Source of the DNA: CBDCYN01 sp965224205
GTDB lineage: Bacteria > Planctomycetota > Phycisphaerae > Phycisphaerales > Phycisphaeraceae
Direction of reading: 5' to 3'
Assembly: GCA_965224205.1 (NCBI GenBank)
Contig: CBDCYN010000029.1
Span: forward strand, 186,001-250,000
Length of the DNA: 64,000 bases
The notes under the pieces are model-generated. The model did not search any database, was not told where the DNA came from, and saw only the letters and a program-made list of their open reading frames with translations. The position numbers were made by a program, and so were the translations under genes. Positions 34,872 to 49,000 of this stretch are shown in pieces (the stretch's first letter is position 1; the number at the start of each line of letters is the position of its first letter).

Positions 34872-36572
34872 ATGCCTAATCCATTCCTGGGCACGAAAAT
34901 CACTCAGCCACATCAAATACTCGTCGTCATCATGGCCGTCGTCTGTTTGGTCTCTTCTTACAGTTCCGCTCAAACCGCACCCGACGCGGGATCGCTACAG
35001 CAGCAGCAAAGGCAGACCGAAAGAGACCGTCACGGCAAACTCCCCGTCCAGGCACCGGATGATTTATCGCCTCGCCACGAGCCTCGCGAATCTGCTGTCA
35101 CCATCTTGGTGACCGAATTTGCGTTTGAAGGCAATACGCTATTGACAGATGAGCAACTGCGCACGGCGGTTGCTTCGTTCACCCATCGCCAGCTTGATCT
35201 GACTTCACTCAGGCAGGCCACTGCCGCAGTGGCTGAAGCCTATCGAAAGGCGGGGTGGGTCGTTCGCGCTTACTTACCGAAGCAAGACGTCACCAGTGGC
35301 CAGGTGGTGATCAATATTGTGGAAGCGACGTTGGGACAGGTCAAACTAGAGGGGATGCCGCCGACCCGGGTGAAACTCGAGCACGTCCTCGGGATCGTTA
35401 ACCACCGAATCACCCCCGGAGAACCGCTGAACGCCGATGGGGTCGACCGTGGGCTTCTGCTGGCTGATGACCTGGCGGGGGTGCGGGTTTTTGGATCTCT
35501 GGAAGCAGGGGCTCAACCCGGGCAGACCGACTTGTTAGTCACCGCGGAAGACGACCCGTTGCTCCGCGGCACCTTCGTAGTGGATAACGGTGGGACACGC
35601 GCCACGGGGTCCATACGGGGGTGGGCGGACTTGAGCTTAGATAGCCCTCTACACGGCGGGGATCAGCTGTCACTTACCACGATCATATCGGAAGGCAGCC
35701 AATATGGGAGCGCGTCGTACACGCTTCCTATAGGTTACGACGGGTGGGAGATCGGGGTGAACGGGTCGGTGCTTGCATACCGCTTGGTCGCCTCGGATTT
35801 CGATAACCTCGATGGCGAAGGTGACTCTTTTACTCTTGGATTGGAAGCCTTCTACCCTCTCGTCCGTGCCCGGAACCATAATTTACAGCTGCTGATGAAT
35901 TACGACTTCAGATCGTTCGAGAACCAAACGCTTAACGTCGTCCAGTCCGACTATCACATCAACGAGGTTACGGTTGCCTTGGCCGGCAACTGGTTTGAGG
36001 ATCTCTTGGGAACATCGGCTTCTAACTTCGGGAGCCTGGAGATCGTGGTTGGGGATGTCGATCAAGGTCGGCTTGACCCAGGAGAGAATCCCGGCGTAGC
36101 AGGGACGTTCACCAAGATCGAGGGGCACATAAGCCGTCAACAGGAGCTCGTCTCAGGCTTATCACTCTATATCGCGTTTACCGGGCAAGCGTCGTTCGGC
36201 GAAACCCTAGACTCGGCTGAGCGGTTCTATCTGGGTGGGCCTCACAGTGTGCGGGCTTATCCGGTGAACGAGGCCAGCGGGTCTTCGGGCTTGCTAACAT
36301 CCTTAGAGTTGCGGGGCCAGCTCCCACTGGGATTCAATCTTATCGGGTTCTACGACATCGGTTACATCGAAAATGATCAGAGTGTCGGGAGCAGTTATCT
36401 GCTCCAGGGCGGAGGAGTCTCGTTGCTCTGGTACAGCCCTGAGGGCTTCACGGTGGAAGCGACGTGGGCTCATCGGGTCGACGACAACCCCAACCCCGCA
36501 CCGAACGGTGATGATCAGGATGGATCCTTCGAAAAGAATCGTTTCTGGTTATCGGCGAGTTTCACCTTCTAG
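34872..36572 (+). CDS. Two-partner secretion transporter (TpsB, FhaC/ShlB family)
   Basis: 566 aa from the ATG at 34872 (MPNPFLGTK), with GAAGG 7 bases upstream; the open frame extends further upstream but without support. A signal peptide (ILVVIMAVVCLVSSYSSAQ) is followed by a Gln-rich linker, a POTRA domain (FAFEGNTLLTDEQLRTAV, AYLPKQDVTSGQVVINIVEA), a second POTRA-like part, and a 16-strand barrel. The family's VRGY motif appears as VRAY (PHSVRAYPVN). The protein ends in Phe, as barrel proteins do. It should export the giant TpsA encoded 435 bp downstream across the outer membrane. Confidence 0.92.
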   Translation: MPNPFLGTKITQPHQILVVIMAVVCLVSSYSSAQTAPDAGSLQQQQRQTERDRHGKLPVQAPDDLSPRHEPRESAVTILVTEFAFEGNTLLTDEQLRTAVASFTHRQLDLTSLRQATAAVAEAYRKAGWVVRAYLPKQDVTSGQVVINIVEATLGQVKLEGMPPTRVKLEHVLGIVNHRITPGEPLNADGVDRGLLLADDLAGVRVFGSLEAGAQPGQTDLLVTAEDDPLLRGTFVVDNGGTRATGSIRGWADLSLDSPLHGGDQLSLTTIISEGSQYGSASYTLPIGYDGWEIGVNGSVLAYRLVASDFDNLDGEGDSFTLGLEAFYPLVRARNHNLQLLMNYDFRSFENQTLNVVQSDYHINEVTVALAGNWFEDLLGTSASNFGSLEIVVGDVDQGRLDPGENPGVAGTFTKIEGHISRQQELVSGLSLYIAFTGQASFGETLDSAERFYLGGPHSVRAYPVNEASGSSGLLTSLELRGQLPLGFNLIGFYDIGYIENDQSVGSSYLLQGGGVSLLWYSPEGFTVEATWAHRVDDNPNPAPNGDDQDGSFEKNRFWLSASFTF

Positions 36573-37007
36573 ACATCATCTCTTACTGAAGCGTTAAAGG
36601 ACTTGCTTGCTACCGGTGCGACCTGGTGGCGGGGAGGGAGATGTCTGCGCACGTAAACCCAGTCTCGGACTGGCTGTCCGTTTTTCTGTCGATATCAAAT
36701 TTCACTGGTGTCCTAGGTCTCAAGTTTGCAAATTTCAAACCCGATGAGTGAACCAAGTGCTGCACCCATTGCAGCCGAAGTAAATGGCATAAACGTGGTA
36801 GACCGGCTACGGGGCGGAGGATCTGGAGCTTGGCCGATCTGACCCGGGGAAGCACATACCCATGACTTCTGAGTTAATTAGTTTAGTAGTAAGAAGTCGC
36901 TGTTCCCCGTGGTGTAGAGACCTACACCGATCCTACTCCACTCAAGACCGAACGATTCTAAACATCAAGTATTCACTCCTCAATGAATATTCCTGGAGGA
37001 CATACCC
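36573..37007. other. Gap between tpsB and tpsA
   Basis: 435 bp without a supportable gene. Near its end TATTCA and TGAATA flank an 8-base loop just before TGGAGGA, the ribosome binding site of tpsA, so a small RNA hairpin could overlap that site. The gap is long for an operon, so tpsA may have its own promoter. Confidence 0.5.
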
Positions 37008-40000
37008 ATGAAGGTATCGCGACCCTCTACCCTATCCTCAATGTCAGCCAATGACCGCCTTCGCGCTTGGTTGCGCGTTTGCTCGATGGGGTCGGCAGCG
37101 ACGCTGGGCGGTTTCCTCGCGAGTTCAAACACCTGCTTGGCGAGCCCTCCAGCTCCCACTCAACTTCCGACAGGCGAGCAGGTCGTGGGTGGGCAGGCCC
37201 ATATCAGTCGCCACAACGCGACGATGAATATCCACCAAGGGGCGTCGCGCGCCGCCATCGACTGGCAGACTTTTGATATCGGACGCCAGGCCCAGGTCAA
37301 CTTCCATCAGCCCAGTTCTAAGAGTGTCGCCCTCAACCGCGTCCAAGGTAGCCGTGCAAGTCAGATCTTCGGGAAGCTAAACGCCAATGGCCAGGTGTTC
37401 CTTTCCAATCCGCACGGGATCTACTTCGCCCCTGGCGCTAGCGTCAACGTCGGCGGACTCGTGGCCACGACCCATACGATCAGCGTCGACGACTTCATGG
37501 CCGGCAAAAACCAATTCAGCCGTGATGGAGCCACGGGTAGCATCATTAACCAGGGTGAACTTCAGACCAGCTTGGAAGGCTACATCTCCCTGCTCGCGCC
37601 CGAGGTGCGCAACCAAGGCGTAATCATCGCCGAGATGGGGACCGTCGCCCTGGCAGCGGGTGAAACCTTTGAACTGCATTTTGCCCGTGATCACAGCCTC
37701 ACCGCGGTGCGCGTCGAGCCGGCCACGATCGAAACACTCGTCGAGAATCGCCAAGCCGTGCTCGCCCCAGACGGGCTGGTGATCTTATCAGCCCACGCGG
37801 CGCACCAGGTCCAGGCCAGCGTCGTGCGCAACGACGGGACGATCGAGGCGTCGAGCCTGGTCAGCAAAGGCGGCCGCATCCTCCTGGAGGGTGACGACAT
37901 CACCCTCGGGGCGAATTCCTCCATCGTCGCGACCGGAGCCACCGGCGGCGGAGAGGTGCTTGTGGGCGGGGGATGGCAGGGATCGGGTGATATGCACCAA
38001 GCGACCCACGTGACCATGGACGCCACGGCGACGGTCGATGTCAGCGCCATAGAAAATGGGGACGGCGGGACGATTGTGCTGTGGTCAGACATCTCGAACC
38101 CGGAATCCTCAACCCACACCCACGGCGCCCTGCTGGCACGTGGCGGCAAAAACGGCGGCGACGGCGGGCGCATCGAAACCTCGAGCTCTCATGTTGAAAT
38201 CGATGGGATCGAGGTCGACGCTGGCGCCTCCCACGGCCTGGGTGGGCAGTGGCTGATCGACCCGTTCAACTGGATCATCGGCCCCACCAATGCATCGCGG
38301 ATTGTCTCCGCCCTCGACGCCGGCACCAGCGTGACGATCGACACCGTTAGCACCACGGGCCCAAACTCGACAGCCAACAACGATGGCACGGCCGACACCG
38401 GGCTGTCCGGGCTGGGTGACATCACCATCAACAACGCCATCCAGAAAACCACCGGCGGAGACGCCACGCTCACATTCAACGCCGCGAACAACATCGTGGT
38501 CAACGCGGCGATCGAGAGCACGACCGGGGCCTTGAACGTCGTCCTCGATGCCGACAACGACAGCGGGACGGGCGACGGGGCGGGGATCGTGATCCTCGGG
38601 GCCGACATCACGACCAACGGGGGTGACCTGCGCTTCGGGACCGACCGCACCGCGACGATCAACACCGTGACGACCAAGGTCGGTGGGGATGTCTTTGTCA
38701 ATGCGTCGACCACGCTAAGCACCTCCGGGGGCGACGTGGAGGTCAGCGGTGAGATGATCATCGCCGCGACGTCGGGGCTAACGATCAACAGCGGCAACGG
38801 GGATGTGACGTTTGACGGGGTGCTCAACTCCGGGAACAGCTACGCGTTTATTCTCGGAACGGCCGGGACGGGGTCGTGGGAGCAAGCCCGCACCGACGCC
38901 AGGAACGGGACATCCGGTGGTTCGGCAACCGGTGACAGCTACCTCGTGACGATCACGTCACGCCTGGAAAACTCGATCGCCAGCAGCGCCACCGTGGACA
39001 ACGGCGCCTACCGTGGGGCCTGGCTTGGAGCGAATCGTGATAGGACCGCCGCCAGTCCCGGGAATCAATTCTGGTATTGGATGGACGGCCCGGAAGCAGG
39101 GCAGCATTTCTTCACGGAAATCGACGCCGGTGGTGGTTCGGCGCAACCCGGGTGGTACGAGAATTTCGACGCGAATGAACCCAACGGTGGGCCCAGTTCC
39201 ACGGGTGAATATGTACTACAGTTCTTCGGCAGCGAGGCGCAGTGGAACGATCTGCCGAGCAATACTTATGCAGCCGACATGAGCTCGGTCTATAACGTGA
39301 TGGGTTTCGTGCGAGAAACCAACCTCGCTGACTCCCCGCTGACGATCAACGCCGGGACGGGCAACGTCCACTTCGCCAGCGACGTCGGCGCCAGCAAGAC
39401 GCTTAGCAACCTGACGATCAGCCCGGCCGGGGCGGTTACTGCCGACGGGGCGGTGAACCTAAGCGGTAACCTGGATGTCACGCTCGACGCTACCGCAACG
39501 ACGTCGATCACCCAATCAGACAGTTGGAGCGTAGGCGGCACATCGTCGTTTACCGTCGGGAGCAACAGCGTCACGCTCAACAACGCGAGCAATGATTTCG
39601 TCGGATCCGTGACGATCACCTCCGCCCACGACGCCACCCTCGTTGACGCCAACACGATCACGCTCAACGGCGGCACGCTGTCCGGCTCGCTATCGGTCGA
39701 GGCGGGCGACATCATCTCGTCGCAGGACTACACGTTCACCTCAGCCGATGACGAACAACTGCTGCTTAAATCCGAAGGCCGGATCCAGGTCACCAGCGGC
39801 TCCACGATTCAAGCCACCGGGACGGGCAAGCTTAACGCGATCTTCTGGGCCGAGTCTGATGGCGGGAACACTCGGGGCGTTTGGGCCAATATCACCCTTA
39901 ACACCAACGGCGGCCACTTCTGGATCGGCGGCGGGGGCGGCTCAACTACATGGAACGGGCTGGCCGTCGGGGACGGCGCCGCCGGTGGCGCCAACGATGC

Positions 40001-43000
40001 GAACTGGAACGGGATAGACCTAAGGGGGACCTTTACCACCAACGGCGGAGACATGTACTTCGCCGGCAGCACCACTGAGAGTTCAGGTTTCGGGATCGCT
40101 AGCGCATTCGGTGGGAACTTAATCCTCAACGCCGGCAGCGGTGACGTTACCTACATCGCGGACACGACCGAATTCGATGGGGACAGCACCTTCACCACGA
40201 CGATCAACTCCACCGGCGTCCTCACGATCGCCCCGCTCACCACGGTGTTTAGCGACGTTGGGTTTCAGCTCGATTACGACGGGACCATCACCAGCGACAC
40301 GTTCACCGCGGCCAACGCCGATATCGGCGGTCTGGTGATCAACAACTACAGCACGCTGGGGGGGGTGACGCTGGGCAAGGACGGGTTGACGACCGGGATG
40401 CGTGTCTACGACCCGGTGGACGTTGACGGACCAATCATGGTCTATGGTGGGATTGTCTCCATCTCCGAAAACCTTGACACCACCGGTGCTGGGGCAAACG
40501 GCGATGTATTGGTTAAGGCAACGGAAACCCTTTTCCTGAGTTCAGGCAAGTCGATCACGACCTCTGGCAGCAAAGTGACGTTGTGGTCAGACGCTGATGT
40601 AGATTCCAACGGAGCCGCCCAACTAGGTAGTGGGAGCAGTATCGTCTCCGGCGGGGGGGATATCGTGATCGGTGGAGGGGCCGACCCGTTAAGCGGCAAC
40701 GCGATTGGAACTAGTTTTTACAACAACGGCGTCTCACTGAGCGGGACATCGATCGACGCGGCCGGTGGTGATATTTCAATCCGAGGAACCGGAAACCAAA
40801 CTCAAGCCAACAACGCCAACGGCGTGCGGGCAAGCTCGTCTGCGACCATCACAACGACAGGATCCGGAACGATCACCATCGTTGGGCTGGGCGGGAACGT
40901 AGGAAGCGCCAATCACGGGGTTTCGATTGATGGGGGCTCAACCGTGGTCGGTGGCGCTAGCGGCACCATAAACATCAGCGGGACCGGTGGAGGAGATACA
41001 CCTACCAATGCGGGTGTCAATATTAGCGGCACAGGCAGCAAGATCGAGTCGACGGGCGGGGAGATCACCGTGACCGGGACGGGCGGAGGCGGCTCCGGTG
41101 CGGCTAATCCTGGCGTTCAGGTGACCGATGGCGCGTTGATCACCGCAGCCTCTACAGGAAATATCACGATCAATGGGACGGCGGGAAGTGGCACGACCAA
41201 TGTGGCCGTCGATCTAGCTAGCACGGGTGGAGGGATCGTCGCCCAAAGCGGGAATATCTCAGTGGTGGGCACAAACGGCGACGTGATAGCCGGCTTCGGG
41301 CTTGATTCTAGCGGTGCACTAGGCGGAGACGTGTTGGTCAAGGCGACCGGTGACATCATATTTGAATCCACCGCGTCGATCGCGACTGACAGCGGGGACG
41401 CGATCCTATGGTCCGACAGCGATAACAGCGGTCAGGGCGGGATCCAATTAGAGCCAAATGCCTCGATCGATACACGCACCGCGGCCGACCGTACGGGCGG
41501 GACACACACCACTGGCGGCGGGCTGATTGTCCTGGCTGGTGGGCTCGATGACGCGGGGGTGGACTCCGGGATCGGGAATGGGACGGCCAGTGATGGTGTG
41601 CCCGACGGGTACGCGGTGAATCTCACGGGCACCTCCGCGGGGGTGTTGCTGGGGAATTTCGCGACCGCTGAACACGACACGAGCATCGATCTGTTCAGCG
41701 GCGGCGGTGACATCATCATTAACGGGCAAACGACGCAGAGTGCAAACAGTCTCGGGCTGGCTGTGCAGGCTTTCCAGGGATACACCATCGACGCCGGGCA
41801 AGTCGGCGACATCACCATGCACGGGCATTCGGACGTCGCCACGACGGGCAGCGCTGCGTTTGACTTGGCGTCTTACCGCAATGATGCAACCAACACCGAC
41901 GTCTCGATGATCCGCACCGTCGACGGCGCCATTTCCCTAACGGGCTTTTCACGGAACGGAACCACCCAGAACGTGGCGATCGCGATCGACGGTGACGCGG
42001 TCGATCGGGTCGTGATTCAAGCCACAGGGACCGGAAGCGTCCACCTTGAAGGAGACGCCGCTGGGACGGGCGCGCTGGGGGTTCGACTCAGCGCCACTGA
42101 CGTGTTGGCTAGCAGCGGTGATATCAATCTGATCGCCACCTCTGGAGAGATCGAACTCAACTCGACCGGTGCCCATGGTGTCACGATCGGCGCCAAATCA
42201 GGGACCGACGTGACCGCCTCGACCAGCGATGTCTTGCTACGCGCCGACAGCATGACGATCAACAGCTCGGTGACCGTCGACACCACCGGTCAGCTCACGG
42301 TCGAACCGGCGTCGACAAGTTTCACTTCGACGCTCAATTGGGCAGGCGCGAACCTCACTACGACAAGCTCTCTCGGGGGGCTGACACTGGGGAAGGTGGG
42401 CAACACGGCTGACATCACCGTCGATAGCGCTCAAACGGTGGCTGGAGATGTCAACGTCTACGGTGGTGACATCACGATCGCGGCTGACCTTAACAAGACG
42501 ACCCCGGCGGACACCGCCATCAACCTCATCGCCTCTGGGAGCATCACCGTCAACAGCGGGGTGACGATCTCCTCAACCGGTCACACGATCGACCTGGTCA
42601 TGGAGTCGTACACCGATTCCCAGTTCGACGGGACATTCACGGGTGACGGTAGCCTGACCAAAAACGGGGGCGGGTTCCTCCAGATCAACACCGCTCAGAC
42701 GTACACCGGTAGCACGATCGTCAACGGCGGGATCCTCATGCTTGGGGCCGCGGACGTCATCCCGGATACGACACGGCTGATCGTCAACACCAACGGGATC
42801 TTCAGCCTCAACAGCTTGGACGAAACGGTGGGGTCCATTGAGGGCGACGGGATCATCGAGAACGGTTCCGTGGTGCGAGACGGGATCGTGCTCTGGCTCG
42901 ACGCGGGCAACGGGGCGTCGTACGACGGGACCGGCGCCACGTGGTTCGACCTCAGTGGTAACGCCTACGACGGGACGATCAACGGCAGCCCGACCTACGA

Positions 43001-46000
43001 CGCGCCGAACCGGCAGTTCGTGTTCACCGACAACACCGAGTTCGTGCAGCTGACCTCGCTCCCGGCCGACTACCTGTCACAAGGCGATAGCGTGCTCGAT
43101 GGGCTGACGGTCTTCACCGTCGCTGACTTCGAAACGGCGAATTTCTGGGAACGCATCGTTGACTTCGGCAACGGTGATCCGAGCGATAACATCATCCTTT
43201 CACGTTTCGCCAGTTCTAACGCGGTCAACTTTGAGATCTATGCCGGCGCCACGGAGCACAAGGCTGATATCAGCGGCAGCAATACGCTCATCCCCTCGGG
43301 TGGTGGGTTGCGAAGCTACGCGGCCACTGCCGACGGGACGAACTTGATCCTGTTTGCCGACGGGGCTCAGAGCCTGACCACGGCCGACAGTGTGTTGCCC
43401 AATGAGGTCCTGCGGACAAGCAACTTTATCGGCAAGAGCAACTGGGCGGTCGACGACACGCTGCGGGGCAAGATCGGCGTCGTGCTGGTCTACGACCGGG
43501 CCCTGTCAGAAACCGAGATGCAGCAGAACCACGCCGCGTTCTTCGGGCGGACCCCGGCCACGTTGACCGTGGGGGCGAACAACCTCGACACGACCTTCGC
43601 CGGGAAGATCGAGAACGGGGCCGACACACTGAACCTGACCAAGAGCGGCACCGGCACTCTCAAGCTGACCAACACGAACAACTATTCGGGCACGACCACG
43701 ATCAACACCGGGGTCCTCCAGGTTGGTGATACCGGGACGACCGGGACGCTGGGTGGCGGAGATGTTGTAAACAACGCGTCGTTGGTGTTCGACCGCACCG
43801 ATGACCTGGTGATCGCCAACGATATCTCCGGGACCGGGACGCTCACGAAGGTGGGCGGCAACTCCCTCACACTCACGGGCGCTTCGAGTTATACGGGCTC
43901 CACATCGATCAACACTGGATCGATCACCTACCAGAACAACGTGGCCCCGTCGACATCAGGGATCTCTGGCAGCGGGTCTGTGGCCATCGAGCCGGCGGAT
44001 GCGAGCTTCTCAAGCACCGCGAATATCAACACCACCTTCGACAACACGATCTCGGATCTGAGGGTCGGCAAGGACGGGAACACCGCCGGCGTCACGGTCA
44101 GCGGTGCGATCTCGATTGCCGGGCCCATCGAGATCTACGGCGGGGATGTTAACGTCAACGCAAATCTTGACTCTTCGGGTGGAGGGGTTACTGGCGACAT
44201 CCTCATCAAGGCAACCAGCAACATCACCCAGGCCGCTGGCGTGGATGTGTCGACTAACGGGGCCGACACGATCTACTGGGCGGATGCCAACAACGATAGC
44301 AGTGGGTATGTCTCTCTCGCGTCAGGCTCAAGCATCGCCACCGGAGGGGGAGATCTTGTCATCGCGGGTGGGGCAGACACCGGTATGGACGGGGTCCCCG
44401 AGGAGGCTGCGTCGGGTGCTGCATTACTGGCTGACACTGTCAATTTCTATTCCGGTATTTCGTTGCATGAGGCGACGCTTGATGCACGAGTCGGTTCGAC
44501 TTTGGATGGAAGTGCGGGGGACGTGACGTTAATCGGAGAGAGCACCCACACAGGCGGAGGGTCGGATCGTGCAGTAGGGATTCTACTGTTTAGCTCAAAA
44601 GTCTTTGCTAACAATTTTAGCGCAACAGGATCCGTCACGGATACGGGTGGGACCACGACGCGTTTTGGTATTTCATCCAATGGGGCTGCTTCCCCTAACA
44701 ACACCAATCTGAGCACCTTTAGCGGGATCACATTGACGGGAACCGCAGCGACACCGACAGATCAGTTCTCGATCCGCTGGGGGACCAACCATGAAATGAG
44801 TACGGTCGATGGTGACATTACCATCAACTCGAACGGGCAACTTCTATACCTAAGTAGTCAGACCCTCACGCTCGCGTCAGGCCGATCGTTAATCTTTAAC
44901 TCCGATTACAGCGCGGATTGGAGCAATGTGATCGCCGGTCAGGGTGGTCTGATCAAGCAAGGCACCGGGACACTGACGCTAACCGCTGCGAACACATTTG
45001 CAGGGCCGGCGACGGTCTCGGCCGGGACACTGGCCAATGGCGCGTCAGGGGTTCTTCATGATTCAGCCACTGTCACATTAGCTAGCGGCGGTACCTGGGA
45101 CCTTGCCAATTTCAATGAAACCGTCGCCTCGGTGGGTGGCAGCGGTAATATCACCTTCGGGAGCGGAACCTTAACCGTGGGCGGGGATAATTCGTCCTTC
45201 ACATTCGATGGGGTCCTTTCCGGAAGTGGCCATGTTGTCAAGCAGGGGACCGGACAACTGACGCTGACTAACAATAGCACCTATACCGGCACCACGACTG
45301 TCAGCGGTGGGACACTCCTGCTTCAAAACGATGCACCGACCACTGGCAGCAGCGGATTCAATGGTTCTGGCGTAATCATCATCGAGCCGGTCGGCGCTAG
45401 CTTTACCAGTGATCTCGATACCACCGGGACGACCTTCAGCGGCTCCCTAGCCAGCCTAACGCTCGGCAAGTCTGGCAACACCGGCAACATCACCATCGGC
45501 GGCACGACGACCATCGCCGGTCCCATCGACATCCACGCCGCGAATCTAACGATCAATGACACCGTGACCGCCACCGGGACCAACACCATCACCATCACCC
45601 TCCACACCACCGGGAACGTGACGGATGGCGCAAGTGGATATTTTGTAGCCGATAGCTTGGCGGTGTTGGGTGGTAATGTCACGCTCGACCATGCGGATAA
45701 CGACGTGAACACGCTAGCGGCCAGCGGAGTGGGTACGTTCTCATATACCGACAGCAATGCGTTGACCATCGGGGACGTCAATCCTACCGGTGTCACCGCG
45801 ACCGGTCCGATCAGCCTCACCTCGCTTTCAGGCGATCTGAGCATCACCGAAGCCGTCACCACCACCGACACGTCGAGTTCAGCGATCACCCTGACCGCCG
45901 ACAGCCTGACATTAAGCGCCAATGTGTCGTCCACGGGCGGGCTAATCATCCAGCCGGCGACGGCGGGGGCCAGCGTCGGGGTCGGGACAGGATCGGGGAC

Positions 46001-49000
46001 GCTCAGCATTACGGACACCCATTTCGGGTTCCTGGTTGACGGGTTCGCATCGATCACGATCGGGAGCATCAGCGCCGGTGACCTCTCGGTCGGGGGTGTA
46101 TCTAGCCTACAAGATGACCTCGTCTTACAGGCAGGGTCGTCCTCGGACCTGTTTGTCACAGGTATGGTCAGTTGGACGACCGACGACACGCTAACGCTAT
46201 CAGCGGGTGACAACATCTTTGTCAGCGGTGATATCGACGTCGACGGTTCCGCCGCCACGCTCAACCTCTTCTACGGCGGAACCAACGGGACCACCGCCCC
46301 CACCGCCGGGACCAATTTCTTCATCAACATCGCACAAGAAAATACGATCGACTTTGCGAATACGACCGCGAACCTCAAGATCGGGAATGAATCCTTTACC
46401 CTGATCGACGCGGCGGCCGACCTTCAGAGCATGTCCACTACGGGCCTTGTCGCCTTGACGACCGATCTGTCTTTGGCCGGGACCACATACTCTGACGCGT
46501 TTTACACCAGCACATTCGAGGGCAAATTCGACGGTCTCGGGCACCAGATCAATGGGCTCACCATCGAAACCAGCACCGGCGGGAACCTGGGCCTATTCGC
46601 CGAGCTCGATGGCGCCTCCATGCGCCACATCGGCGTGACTGAACTGAACATCACCACCGATTCGAGCAGTACGTCGTCGGAGTACCGCATCGGCGGCATC
46701 GCCGGCAACGTCGGCGGCGCCGGCACACCGGTCAGCAGAGTCACCACGATCGACGGCGTCTGGACCACCGGCGTGATCTCCACCGAAGCCGGCTCCACCC
46801 AGAAGTTCATGTTCGCCGGCGGGCTGGTCGGCAGCCAGAACGGCGGGACGATGAACATCAGCCGTTCCTTTAGCCGGGCCAACGTCAGCTCACAGGGTTC
46901 CTTCTCCAACAACCTGGCGCTGGGTGGGTTGGTTGGCGACCTTGGGATCAACACCAACCTGAGTGGACATACGACAACGACCAGCAGCGTCGTGGACTAT
47001 GGCATCGACACCTCGTACGCCACAGGCTCCATCGTTCAAGGGACCAAAGGGTTTTACTTCGGATCCGGTGGTCTTGTCGGCGTGGTCTTCACCTCAGGCG
47101 GATCGATCACCGACAGCTACTCCTGGAGCAACGTCGTAGGCACCGGGTCGTTCGGGGGGATCGCTGGTTTTGCCCTGACCGGCACATACACCAACCTCTA
47201 CACCAAACAAGCCAGTGTCGGCTCCAGCAACCTAGTGAACTCCAACACCTACACCGGACCAACCATCGTCACCGCCACGGGTGATGGCGCCATGCTGCCC
47301 ACAGGCTGGTCGTCCGACGTCTGGGCCATGGCCACGTTCCCCACACTCCAATCATTGCCGATCCCACCGGCGACGCTCTTTGTCAAGATCAACAACGGCT
47401 CATCGGTCTACGGCGACTCCCTGGGCATCAGCTTTGACGTTGTCGAGTCCGACGGTATGCCGATCACCTTCGGTTCGGGCGACTACGCTAACCTCACCGG
47501 GACCACCGGCTCCGGCAACTTTACGATCAGCGACGGGTCTTCCGCGGGGTCATACAGCGTCTCGTACCTGTCGGGCCTGGACCTCACCGGTAGCGACGCC
47601 GACCTCTTCGAACTCAACCCCTTCGACACCGCCGGTGCCCACACCGTCACCCCACGCCCTTTAACGGTGATGCTCGCCAACACCGGGATCACCAAGGTGT
47701 ACGACGGCAACACCGACGCCCCATCCGGCTTCACACCGAGCTTCTCGATCAGCAACCTGATCACCGGTGACACCGCCGCCACGATCAGCCACACCACCAT
47801 CGCCTACAACGACCCCGACGTCCCCGACGCCACCACCTTGACCGTGTCAGGTCTAAGTCTTGCCGGCATCACCGGCTCCAACGGCTCGCAGACCAGCGAC
47901 TATTCGTTAGGTTCGACATCCCTCGACGCCACGGCGTCCATCACCGCCAAGGCGCTGACGGTCTCCGGCATCACAGCCAATAACAAAGTCTATGACGCCA
48001 CCACCACCGCTGCCGTGGTGACCGCAGGCGCCTCGCTCACCGGCCTCATCACCGGAGACGATGTGACCTTTGCCACGGCAACCGGAACCTTCTCTGACAA
48101 GCACGTGGGAACTACCAAGACCGTCACCCTCGCGACGACCTACGGCGGGGCCGACGTGGGCAACTACGCGATCACCGACCAGGCCACGGCCACCGCCGAC
48201 ATCACCGCCAAGGCCGTGACGGTCTCGGACATCACCGCCGATGACAAGGTCTACGACGCGACGACCGCGGCCACGGTCGATGCCACCGGGGTGACCTTCA
48301 CCGGCCTGATCGCCGGCGACGACCTGACCGCCTCGGGCACGACGGGCGCGTTTGGCGACAAGCACGTGGGCACCGCCAAGACGGTTACGCTGGCCTCGAC
48401 CACCTACGGCGGGGCCGACGTGGGCAACTACGCGATCATCGACCAGACATCGACCACCGCCGACATCACCGCCAAAGTGCTAACAATCAATCTCAGCGGT
48501 GAAGGGACCAAGGTCTATGACGGGACGGCGTCAATCAATCTTAACGGCGTCACACCTACCGTCGATGGGGTTCTATCAGGAGAAAGTGTGACTATTGGAT
48601 CCGGTAACGTAACCGGCTTCGTCGATAAGAACGTCGGCATCAATAAGCCCGTCACCTATACCGGCTTCACTCTCTCCGGCACCGATTCCAGCAACTACTC
48701 ACTCCCTGTCGGCGGGGCTGAATCGACGGCTTCGATCACCGCCAAGGCCGTGACGGTCTCGGGCATCACCGCCGATGACAAGGTCTACGACGCGACGACC
48801 GCGGCCACGGTCGATACCACCGGGATCACCTTCACCGGCCTGATCGCCGGCGACGACCTGACCGCCTCGGGCACGACGGGCGCGTTTGGCGACAAGCACG
48901 TGGGCACCGCCAAGACGGTTACGCTGGCCTCGACCACCTACGGCGGGGCCGACGTGGGCAACTACGCGATCACCGACCAGGCCACGGCCACCGCCGACAT